DNA from: Pseudooceanicola algae
GTDB taxonomy: Bacteria > Pseudomonadota > Alphaproteobacteria > Rhodobacterales > Rhodobacteraceae
Direction: 5' to 3'
DNA length: 64,000 nt
Assembly (NCBI RefSeq): GCF_003590145.2
Contig: NZ_CP060436.1
Coordinates: 282,001 to 346,000 of the forward strand
The position numbers and the translations under genes were made by a program. The notes below the pieces were generated by a model that saw only the letters and a list, made by a program, of their open reading frames with translations, was not told the origin of the DNA and searched no databases. Of the stretch, positions 57,617-64,000 are shown piece by piece; the first letter of the stretch is position 1, and each line of letters starts with the position of its first letter.

Positions 57617-59299
57617 ATGACAAATTCGCCGCTTACAGCCCGTTCCCCAAAGGGCCCCGTCGCCGGAGCCCGGAAAACCCGGCGCTTCGGTCTTGATATC
57701 TGGTCCTGTGTGGCGGCGCTGATCGCGTTGATCGTTCTTGCGCCGATCCTTGCGGTGATCTGGATCGCCCTCTGGCCCGAAGAACAGATCTGGGGGCATC
57801 TCGTCTCGACCACCCTGCCGCGCTACCTTGGCAATTCGCTGATACTGATGATCTCGGTCGGCGGGTTGACCGGGGTGATCGGGGCGGCGGCGGCCTGGAT
57901 GACGACGCGCTATGACTTTCCTCTGCGGCGCTGGCTGGATTACCTGTTGCTGCTGCCGCTGGCGATCCCGGCTTATATCGGGGCCTATGCACTGGTCGAT
58001 TTCCTCGAATACGCCGGGCCCGTGCAGCGCCTGATGCGGCAGGTCTTTGGCTGGCAGGATGCGCGGGATTACTGGTTCCCTGAGATCCGATCCATGGGGG
58101 CGGCGATCCTGGTGCTGACAGCGGCGCTTTACCCCTATGTTTACCTGCTCTCGCGGGCGGCGTTCCGCGAACAATCGGCCAGCGGGGACGAGGTCGCCCG
58201 ATCCCTCGGCGCCGGGCCGTTCGCGCGCTTTCGCCGGGTCGGCCTGCCGATGGCCCGGCCTGCCATCGCGGCGGCGATGTCGATCGTGATGATGGAGACG
58301 GTCAACGATTTCGGCACGGTGGATTTCTTTGCCGTGCAGACCCTGACGACCGGTATCTTTTCGGTCTGGCTGCAAAGCTACAATCCCGGCGGCGCGGCGC
58401 AGATCGCCTGCGTGATCCTGGCGCTGGTACTGGCGCTGGTGTTGATCGAGAAGACCTCGCGCCGGCGCTTGCGGTTCTATGCGCCGGGCCGCCGGCACCG
58501 CCCTGTGACGCGCCGACAGTTGCACGGCTGGCGCGCAGCCCTTGCGACACTGGGTTGCATAGTGCCCTTCCTGGCCGGTTTCGTCCTGCCGGGAAGCGTG
58601 ATCCTGGGCCATGCGCTGGCGGCCGGCGAAGGATGGCGCGATCCCGGTCTCCTCGCGGCGTTACGCCATACGTTGGTAATCTGCGGGGCGGCCTCGATCG
58701 TGACGGTTCTGGCGGCGATCCTGCTGGTCTATGGCGTGCGCCTGTCGGGGGCGGCACTGCCCCGGTTGCTGCTGCCGGTGACGACGATCGGCTATGCCGC
58801 GCCGGGTGCCGTGCTGGCAGTGGGGATCCTGGTGCCCCTGGCGACGCTCGATCATCACCTGGCCGACGGCATTCAGGCGCTGACCGGCTGGGATCCGGGC
58901 CTGTTGCTGACCGGCACCGCCTTTGCCGTGGTCCTGGCCTATTGCGTGCGCTTCTTTGCCATCGCCCAGGGGGCCACCGATGGCGCCATGGGTCGGGTGC
59001 CGCCGTCTTTGCCGATGGCGGCGCGATCCCTGGGACGCAGCCGGGCGCGGGTCCTGACCTCGGTCTACCTGCCCCTGATCCGCGGCACCCTGGCCTCGGC
59101 TCTGCTGTTGGTCTTCGTAGACAGTGTAAAGGAGCTTCCCGCGACGCTTTTGCTGCGTCCCTTCAACTACGACACCCTGGCGACACGGGTCTTTGAAAAG
59201 GCAAGCCTCGAGCAATTGGGGCAGGCAGCCCCTGCAGCGGTCCTTGTGATCGCGGTCGGTCTGGTCGCCGTCGGCCTTCTGGCGCGCAGCAATCGCTGA
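57617..59299 (+). CDS. Fe3+-type ABC transporter permease (FbpB/ThiP-like, fused double permease)
   Basis: 560 residues with two permease halves of six helices each. Each half carries an EAA coupling loop: DEVARSLGAGPFARFRRVGLPMARPAIAAA in the first, and AARSLGRSRARVLTSVYLPLIRGTLASALLLVFVDSVKELPATLLLRPF in the second. The KELPATLLLRP end is typical of ferric-iron permeases. The matching binding protein and ATPase are not adjacent. This could be because the element just downstream has separated neighbours, or because they lie elsewhere. Confidence 0.9.
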   Translation: MTNSPLTARSPKGPVAGARKTRRFGLDIWSCVAALIALIVLAPILAVIWIALWPEEQIWGHLVSTTLPRYLGNSLILMISVGGLTGVIGAAAAWMTTRYDFPLRRWLDYLLLLPLAIPAYIGAYALVDFLEYAGPVQRLMRQVFGWQDARDYWFPEIRSMGAAILVLTAALYPYVYLLSRAAFREQSASGDEVARSLGAGPFARFRRVGLPMARPAIAAAMSIVMMETVNDFGTVDFFAVQTLTTGIFSVWLQSYNPGGAAQIACVILALVLALVLIEKTSRRRLRFYAPGRRHRPVTRRQLHGWRAALATLGCIVPFLAGFVLPGSVILGHALAAGEGWRDPGLLAALRHTLVICGAASIVTVLAAILLVYGVRLSGAALPRLLLPVTTIGYAAPGAVLAVGILVPLATLDHHLADGIQALTGWDPGLLLTGTAFAVVLAYCVRFFAIAQGATDGAMGRVPPSLPMAARSLGRSRARVLTSVYLPLIRGTLASALLLVFVDSVKELPATLLLRPFNYDTLATRVFEKASLEQLGQAAPAAVLVIAVGLVAVGLLARSNR

Positions 59300-59343
59300 A
59301 ACCCCTTGATCGGCCGCTCGTCTTTGGCTAAACGGCAGCCGAT

Positions 59344-59381
59344 GCCCCTATAGCTCAGCTGGTAGAGCAACTGATTTGTAA
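59344..59381 (+). tRNA. 5' half of tRNA-Thr (anticodon TGT), interrupted by the element
   Basis: GCCCCTA acceptor strand, TA, D-arm GCTC-AGCTGGTA-GAGC, anticodon 5' stem ACTGA and loop TTTGTAA (anticodon TGT at 59377-59379) are normal. Directly after the loop the expected 3' stem TCAGT is replaced by AGCGA. No variable loop, T-arm or acceptor 3' strand follows. The gene has been cut at the anticodon loop by integration (left attachment junction). Confidence 0.88.
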
Positions 59382-59472
59382 AGCGAGCACACGACCCTGC
59401 TCAGCAATGCTGTCGCGGTAATTACCTCATAAAAACAGACGCTTCGGTTGATCAGCCCCGCTGCTGGATGCC

Positions 59473-59497
59473 ATGCAATTGCATAGTTGATTGCATG
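59473..59497. promoter_or_regulatory. ATGCAATTGCAT palindrome plus half-site before the integrase
   Basis: The perfect 12-bp palindrome ATGCAATTGCAT (59473-59484) is followed by a second ATTGCAT (59491-59497), just upstream of the integrase ribosome site and about 90 bp from the junction. Related CAATTGCAT copies recur at 63967-63990. Candidate integrase arm sites or binding sites of the AlpA-like protein. Confidence 0.55.
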
Positions 59498-59507
59498 GAG
59501 GCGCGTG

Positions 59508-60704
59508 ATGGCGACCCTTGAAACCACGTTCACGAAAGGCACGCTTGATAAGGCCGTGCACAAGGGTGGAGCGGCGACGCGTTACCGCGATCCTCGCTAT
59601 CCCAACCTCTACATGGAAGTTGGCGCGCGCTCGAAGACGTGGCGCTATCGCAAATTCTGGAAGGGGCGCAACTTCACCGAGACGCTTGGTACATGGCCGC
59701 AGATGGCCGTGATCGAAGCCGCACAAACAGCAGCAGAGACTAACGCGCGGGTAGAGGATGCGGGCGTCACCCAGCATAGTGATCGCCCGCGCAATGCGCC
59801 GGAAGTGACGCTCCGCGCGGCCTTCCAACAGCATGTCACGCAGGCGCTCGACCCCCGGCAGAAGAAACTGACCGATACGACCGTTGCCGACTACGAAGGC
59901 GTCCTGCGCTGCCACGCTGCCGATTGGCTCGAACTGTCGATCTCGGATATTTCTCGGCAGATGGTCAACGAGCGCATCAAGTCACTTTCAGACACTCCAC
60001 CGACCGCGACAAAGCTGCTACGCGCCCTATCCGCGATCTACGGCACCCAGCTTGCCTATCGCGATGATGGGTTCGAGCATGATCCTACCTACCGGGTAAA
60101 GGGATATGAAGCTGCACACCGGGAACTGCTGTTCGACGAGGCGAAACGGTGGCCCGCGCTCGACGCCATCGCGAAAGTGCCGAACCTTACGAGGCGGGCG
60201 GCATGGCTAACGCTGCTCTTTACCGGGTTCCGTATGCGCAACGTGCGCGAGCTTCGCTGGCAGGACATTGACCTTGATGAGCGCGTCCTGACCATCCCTC
60301 GACTCAAGAACGGGCAGAAGCGTACTTTCCCATTGTCCGACATGGCGGTCGAGGTACTTCGCCTTACGCCACGCTCCCACGACGTCATCGTCTTCGAAGG
60401 CCGTCACCACGGCAAATCCATCTCAAACCTTCGCCAGATCGACAGGGATGGCAACGACGTGGACAACGGCGGCGTGCTGCGCCCGCATGACACGCGCCAC
60501 CTGTTTTCGTCTGCGGCAGCAAAAGCGGGTCTTTCGGGGCCTATGATCAACTGGATGCGTGGGGATGTGACCATCATGCGGGGAGCGGCTGGGCGCTATA
60601 TGCATGATCTTGGGTCCCACGAAGTCGCGAACGCCGTCGCGCAACAGATCATTGCCAAGTGTGGACCTGAAACCACCATTGATCAGTTGCTGACGGTCGC
60701 TTAA
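59508..60704 (+). CDS. Tyrosine-type site-specific integrase
   Basis: 398 residues, start at 59508 with GGAGG upstream. An N-terminal arm-binding DUF4102-like part (TLDKAVHKGGAATRYRDPRYPNLYMEVGARSKTWRYRKFWKGR) is followed by a SAM-like core-binding domain and the catalytic domain. Catalytic residues are Arg242 (LFTGFRMRNVRELRWQDID), the Lys turn (RLKNGQKRTFPLS), His327 and Arg330 (RPHDTRHLF) and Tyr364 (GRYMHD). The position usually held by the second His appears to be Asp (MRGDVTIM). It lies next to the split tRNA, so it presumably made the integration. Confidence 0.92.
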   Translation: MATLETTFTKGTLDKAVHKGGAATRYRDPRYPNLYMEVGARSKTWRYRKFWKGRNFTETLGTWPQMAVIEAAQTAAETNARVEDAGVTQHSDRPRNAPEVTLRAAFQQHVTQALDPRQKKLTDTTVADYEGVLRCHAADWLELSISDISRQMVNERIKSLSDTPPTATKLLRALSAIYGTQLAYRDDGFEHDPTYRVKGYEAAHRELLFDEAKRWPALDAIAKVPNLTRRAAWLTLLFTGFRMRNVRELRWQDIDLDERVLTIPRLKNGQKRTFPLSDMAVEVLRLTPRSHDVIVFEGRHHGKSISNLRQIDRDGNDVDNGGVLRPHDTRHLFSSAAAKAGLSGPMINWMRGDVTIMRGAAGRYMHDLGSHEVANAVAQQIIAKCGPETTIDQLLTVA

Positions 60705-60839
60705 ATTTGTCACATCTTGCCTCCACGTCCGGACCCTGACCTATCGTGACGTGAGGCCGATCCTAGCAGAGTAGCGCGGTGCGCTCAGGGAGAAGGTTGC
60801 TGGATCGGTCATGTGGGCTTCCTAGAGAGGAAGTGTCGC

Positions 60840-61076
60840 ATGACCGTCGTTGACGACCTTATCACTGAGTTGCGGACCGCAATCGAAGCGCAGTCCTTCC
60901 CCGAAATCATGACACCCGCACAGGCCGCGAAGTTCCTTGGCGTGTCCGAAGACTATCTGCGGGACCATCGCAAAGCGAAATCCGGACCTGCATACTCCCA
61001 GCCAGCGACGAAGATTGTCCGCTACATGCGGCACGATTTGATTGCTTGGCTGAACCGTTCGCGCGTCGCCGCATGA
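60840..61076 (+). CDS. AlpA/excisionase-like HTH protein
   Basis: 78 residues behind AGAGGAAG. The core PEIMTPAQAAKFLGVSEDYLRDHRKAKSGPAYSQPATKIVRYMRHDLIAWLNRSRVAA is a MerR-like winged HTH (HTH_17) of the AlpA/Xis class. In P4-type satellites AlpA both activates int and acts as excisionase. Its place between integrase and primase fits that role. Confidence 0.85.
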   Translation: MTVVDDLITELRTAIEAQSFPEIMTPAQAAKFLGVSEDYLRDHRKAKSGPAYSQPATKIVRYMRHDLIAWLNRSRVAA

Positions 61077-61199
61077 AAAGACCGAGGCAAGTTGGAACTC
61101 GCCCCGGTCGGACATTCAGGCTCGCAGTGAACGCAAGAGTTGGGATAACTCATTTATAGCGTTTGTTGCCGCGCGGTTCGAACAAAGTTTGAGGACCAA

Positions 61200-61220
61200 C
61201 TTGTCCGCTTGAAGGACAAG
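61200..61220 (+). promoter_or_regulatory. Hairpin over the primase ribosome site
   Basis: CTTGTCC (61200-61206) and GGACAAG (61214-61220) form a perfect 7-bp stem with a 7-nt loop. It ends 3 bp before the ATG of the primase gene and takes in part of its Shine-Dalgarno sequence AAGGA (61212-61216). It could limit translation of the replication protein. Confidence 0.6.
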
Positions 61221-61223
61221 ACA

Positions 61224-63602
61224 ATGGATAACAATCAGAAAGAGATCGTGGCAGCACTTCTGCGCCTGTGGGATGGATACGAAAAGCGGCACATCGAATT
61301 GAACCTCACGGGTGCCGAGAAAGATGAAAACGGCAAGGTAAAGCCGAAGGTCATGACCGTTGGAGGCCCGCTGACGCCCGAGCTGGCTTGGGAACATGTA
61401 AGCGGCAAGCGTTCCATAGGTGTCGCACCAGTGAAGGCCGACAGCACATGCTCGTGGGGCGTATTGGACATTGACTGGCCCGATATGCCCGAAGACGACG
61501 TGATGCTGGTGGGCGAGCGGATCAAGACGCGGGCCGCGGCATTCCGTTCGAAATCCCGCGGCCTGCATGTCTACATTTTCGTGGATGAACCGATCCCCGC
61601 TCGTCAGATGCACGATTACCTCGTCACGCTCCGTAAGCGGTTGCCGAAGGCCTGCTTCGACAAGAAGGCGCTGCGCGAGGTCGAGGTGTTTCCGAAGGCG
61701 ACTCAAACTGTCGTGACGCCGGACAACGAACCCACGGCGGTCAATCTTCCCGTCTGTGGGCAGCGCCGCGAACTGGCGTGGGTTATCGGCTCCGAAGGCA
61801 TGAGAACGGCGCTTGACGATGTCGATGTGCTCGGCATGTTCAACCATCTCGATCAGCATTGCCGCCTCAACGCTTCGATGGTCGGCCAGATCGCAGAACA
61901 GCAGCCCGTATTGGACGCCAGCGAGATCGGCTACAAGGTGCCGGACAACCCGGCGGGGCGGAATGACCTGCTCATGCGCATTGCCATGTCGATGCAGGCG
62001 CGCGGCTGGCCCGATACCGAGATGGATGCCGAAATTCGCAAGCTCAACGGTGATGCAACCTTCCACCATCTTTTCGCGGATGGCCCGCTGCCTGAAAGCG
62101 AAGTCGCCAACCTGCTCAAGAGCGCCAAGCGGAAGGAAAAGGGCACGCCGACACCGCTGCACTACCGTCAGGTCGAGAAGTTCAACCGGCGCTGGTCGAA
62201 GATTACGATCAATGGCACGGTCGAATACATCGACAAGGAAGCGGCCGAGTTCACCACCTTCGCGAAGCAAATGCTGTTCGACGAAACGTCCGATCAGGTA
62301 GTCCGCGTCGGCAAGTCGTTGATGCCTCTCGCCCAGCTTTGGCTTCGCGACCCGGATCATGCCAGGTTTAAAGGTGTTGTCTGCGAACCCGTCGACTATG
62401 ACGGCCCGGCCTACAACGTCTGGCGCGGGTTCGCGGTGGTGCCGAAGGAGGGCGACGCTTCGGTGTTCAAGTCCTATATTCGTGACGTGCTGTGCTCCGG
62501 CGACACCGGCCTCGCGCAGTGGGTGATGATGTGGCTGGCCGATGCCGTGCAGCGCCCGACTGAACCCTCGCCGCCGTCAGCAATCGCGCTCCGCGGGCGT
62601 CAGGGCGGTGGCAAGTCCTTCCTTCAGGAGCGCGTCCTGACCCCGATCTTCGGGGAACGCTATGTCCAGAAGGTTCAGGAGTCGGAACGTCTGTTTTCGC
62701 GGTTCAATCGGTCAATCTTCGGCGCGACCTTCATTGCAGCGGAAGAGTCGATCTTTCACGGATCGGCGGCGACAGCGGCAAAGCTCAAGTCGTTCATCTC
62801 GTCGCCTAGCTGGACCTACGAGGAAAAGTTCAAGGCGACCGTGCAGGCGAAGAACGTCCACCGCCTGATCGCCACCACCAACGAAACGCAAGCGGTCCAC
62901 ATCGACTTCGACGACCGGCGCTGGACCGTAATCGAAGTTGGCCAACCATTCGACATGACCACCATGGATGGGCAGGAGGCAGCATATGCTTTCTGGGAGC
63001 CTTACCACGCTTTTATGCGGTCGGATGATGGCCCGTCTATCGTGCTGCACTACCTGCTCGACTATCCCGTAGACCGGCAAGCACTGACGTTCGGATATGG
63101 CACGGAGGCGAAGGCGCGGGATAAGGTGGCATCTGATCCCGTGATGGCTGTGCTGCACGAGATTGCGGAGCGTGGTGTGTGCCCGCATGATCCGAAAGCA
63201 TCGGGTATCATCTCGAACAAGACCCTCGCGGATTTCGTGCACAAGGCTGGCGGGCGCAAGCTCTCGCCTGAGGAAATTGCCAACAAGCTGCTCGACCTCG
63301 TTCCCCATGCCGAAAAATCCCGCAAGGCAATGTTCTGCGAGCGGGTACATACTTCGACCGACATGTATGGCGATGCGACAGCGACCCCGATGATGGAAAC
63401 GCGCCAGCGGGGCTATTACCTTGGCACGCTGGACGAGTTTCGGGCGGCTGTGTCACGGATCACGCTGCGCGCCTATGGCGAAGATGATGAGCGGCTGCCT
63501 GATGACTTCGATCCGGCTGAGTTCGACATGGCGCAGGCGGGCGGCTGGCGGGCGTGGGAGGCTGCGCAGAAGGAAGACCCTAATGGTGATCCGCCATTCT
63601 GA
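61224..63602 (+). CDS. AEP primase / SF3-type helicase fusion (satellite replication protein)
   Basis: 792 residues from the ATG at 61224. About 40-200 is an archaeo-eukaryotic primase domain: WGVLDIDWPD (Asp82, Asp84), SRGLHVYIFVDEP (His115) and REVEVFPKATQTV, as in primases of TOTE-type and phage replicons. About 230-300 is a helical linker. About 380-640 is a helicase-like DUF5906/SF3 ATPase: IALRGRQGGGKSFL (Walker A, Lys464), FIAAEESIFHG (Walker B region), RLIATTNETQAVHIDFDDRRW. The C-terminus is a winged-helix-like, acidic tail. It should start replication of the excised element. A strong hairpin and repeats follow directly. Confidence 0.88.
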   Translation: MDNNQKEIVAALLRLWDGYEKRHIELNLTGAEKDENGKVKPKVMTVGGPLTPELAWEHVSGKRSIGVAPVKADSTCSWGVLDIDWPDMPEDDVMLVGERIKTRAAAFRSKSRGLHVYIFVDEPIPARQMHDYLVTLRKRLPKACFDKKALREVEVFPKATQTVVTPDNEPTAVNLPVCGQRRELAWVIGSEGMRTALDDVDVLGMFNHLDQHCRLNASMVGQIAEQQPVLDASEIGYKVPDNPAGRNDLLMRIAMSMQARGWPDTEMDAEIRKLNGDATFHHLFADGPLPESEVANLLKSAKRKEKGTPTPLHYRQVEKFNRRWSKITINGTVEYIDKEAAEFTTFAKQMLFDETSDQVVRVGKSLMPLAQLWLRDPDHARFKGVVCEPVDYDGPAYNVWRGFAVVPKEGDASVFKSYIRDVLCSGDTGLAQWVMMWLADAVQRPTEPSPPSAIALRGRQGGGKSFLQERVLTPIFGERYVQKVQESERLFSRFNRSIFGATFIAAEESIFHGSAATAAKLKSFISSPSWTYEEKFKATVQAKNVHRLIATTNETQAVHIDFDDRRWTVIEVGQPFDMTTMDGQEAAYAFWEPYHAFMRSDDGPSIVLHYLLDYPVDRQALTFGYGTEAKARDKVASDPVMAVLHEIAERGVCPHDPKASGIISNKTLADFVHKAGGRKLSPEEIANKLLDLVPHAEKSRKAMFCERVHTSTDMYGDATATPMMETRQRGYYLGTLDEFRAAVSRITLRAYGEDDERLPDDFDPAEFDMAQAGGWRAWEAAQKEDPNGDPPF

Positions 63603-63624
63603 ACTTGGGCGTGTCACGGGCGGG

Positions 63625-63654
63625 AAAGGCGTGTCAGGGGGTGACACGCCTTTT
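63625..63654. terminator. Strong hairpin after the primase-helicase gene
   Basis: A perfect 12-bp stem AAAGGCGTGTCA / TGACACGCCTTT with a 5-nt loop and a following T lies 23 bp after the stop. It can end transcription in either direction, and its arms are also copies of the 9-mer repeat. Confidence 0.75.
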
Positions 63655-63790
63655 CTATATCAAGGGCAAGTGGTTAGGCGATTTGTGTCAGTTGTGACGC
63701 CTGTGACGGGGGTAAATCGTTAGACTCTGAAACATGAGATTTGACCACGGCTGCGCGGGCGGCGAGGCGTTGTGCTGCTACGATTATTAT

Positions 63791-63817
63791 ACTGACACAA
63801 CTGACACAACTGACACA
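63791..63817 (+). repeat. Three tandem ACTGACACA repeats
   Basis: Exact 9-bp head-to-tail repeats beside an A/T-rich patch, with an inverted copy 100 bp upstream. Candidate initiator-binding iterons. Confidence 0.85.
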
Positions 63818-63836
63818 AAGGTTTGAAAACAAGGCG

Positions 63837-63965
63837 TTATGGCGTGTCAGGGGCGATCTTCGGTGACACGGGGTGACACGCCTTCGGGCACGTTAGCGCA
63901 TTCTTGAGGTGATCCGCGCCCGCAATCTCCACCTTCTTGTTGTCAGCCAGCCGCAGTGCACCGGG
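63837..63965 (-). other. Possible short coding remnant on the minus strand
   Basis: This frame stays open for 42 codons with coding-like third positions and reads ALRLADNKKVEIAGADHLK followed by NALTCPKACHPVSPKIAPDTP. It has an in-frame stop just upstream and no ATG. It may be the tail of a frameshifted gene entering from the right, or chance. It runs into the repeat field. Confidence 0.3.
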
Positions 63966-63966
63966 T

Positions 63967-63990
63967 CAATTGCATCAAACCCAATTGCAT
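63967..63990. promoter_or_regulatory. Two CAATTGCAT-type sites near the window end
   Basis: CAATTGCAT at 63967-63975 and again at 63982-63990, 15 bp apart. The same word forms the palindrome upstream of the integrase at 59473. They probably bind a common element-encoded protein. Confidence 0.5.
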
Positions 63991-64000
63991 GCCGATCTGA

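Larger units (their letters stand above)
63608..63882. repeat. Iteron-like repeat field, putative replication origin
   Basis: The 9-mer GGCGTGTCA occurs at 63608-63616, 63628-63636 and 63841-63849, and its inverse TGACACGCC at 63642-63650 and 63874-63882. A further TGACACG lies at 63864. A second motif ACTGACACA is in three tandem copies (63791-63817) with one inverted copy at 63684-63692. An AT-rich patch (near 63776-63790) lies beside the tandem repeats. The layout and position just after the primase-helicase gene fit a satellite or plasmid ori with initiator sites. This region and what follows hold no convincing complete gene. Confidence 0.7.
59382..64000 (+). mobile_element. Left end of an integrated element (phage-satellite or integrative-plasmid type)
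   Basis: Starts at the break in tRNA-Thr and runs off the window. Contents in order are a palindromic motif, tyrosine integrase, AlpA-like HTH, primase-helicase and a repeat-rich putative origin. The coding style differs visibly from the flanking chromosome: less GC-saturated third positions and longer non-coding gaps. No capsid, portal or terminase gene is seen in the 4.6 kb available. P4-like satellites and PICIs share this int-alpA-primase layout. The right junction with the tRNA 3' half is not in the window. Confidence 0.85.

Noticed and set aside
59344-59420. Intact tRNA-Thr
   Set aside because: The sequence after the anticodon loop cannot pair with the 5' stem, and no T-arm or acceptor 3' strand follows.
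63603-63890. CRISPR array
   Set aside because: The repeats are only 9 bp, partly inverted and irregularly spaced, without unique spacers or cas genes. An origin or operator field fits better.

Overview
The window looks like chromosomal DNA of a GC-rich alphaproteobacterium of the order Rhodobacterales (Rhodobacteraceae/Paracoccaceae). The evidence is the cytochrome c550-type gene beside ctaD, the NDUFA12-type complex I accessory subunit, a DUF2155 protein, GapR, a ScfR-type regulator, and the order clpP-clpX-NDUFA12-mlaD-DUF2155 facing aat-accC-accB. The genus cannot be fixed from the sequence alone.

Region by region. 1-12 kb holds siroheme synthase, a catalytically dead SPOR/peptidoglycan-binding protease-like protein, the two glycyl-tRNA synthetase genes separated by marC, a DUF6446-like gene and an outer membrane barrel, then a PPDK-like protein. 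12-25.7 kb holds a SleB-type hydrolase, folB-folP, an Hsp70-like gene, ilvC divergent from two tandem Lrp/AsnC regulators, a UbiH-type monooxygenase, a HAD nucleotidase, a GntR regulator, a large membrane glycosyltransferase, carA and yqeY. 25.9-30.2 kb holds DUF3008, DUF2244, ctaD with an FNR-type box upstream, a cytochrome c550-like gene, lipB and tRNA-Leu(GAG). A broken UDP-xylose-synthase-like gene, an MFS exporter and a DUF1045 gene follow. 33-39.6 kb holds clpP, clpX, NDUFA12, mlaD, DUF2155, aat, accC and accB.

40.6-53.3 kb reads as one functional neighbourhood for acetate or other short-chain acids. A Tat-exported binding protein, livHMGF and acs run on the minus strand. Divergent from them is a ScfR/RamB-like regulator, followed by a receiver-only response regulator, a small two-helix membrane protein and a sodium-solute-symporter/STAC/histidine kinase of the CbrA/CrbS type. 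53.4-59.3 kb holds an orphan FliM/FliN-like protein with an acidic repeat tail, a small phosphatase, three small genes including gapR, a conserved hypothetical and an Fe3+-type ABC permease.

From 59,344 to the end lies the left end of an integrated element. It has split a tRNA-Thr(UGU) gene exactly after the anticodon loop. The element carries a tyrosine integrase, an AlpA-like HTH protein and an archaeo-eukaryotic primase/helicase fusion, then a ~300-bp field of short direct and inverted repeats that looks like a replication origin. It has the layout of a phage satellite (P4/PICI-like) or small integrative plasmid. Its right end is outside the window, and it is the most promising candidate for an undescribed system here.
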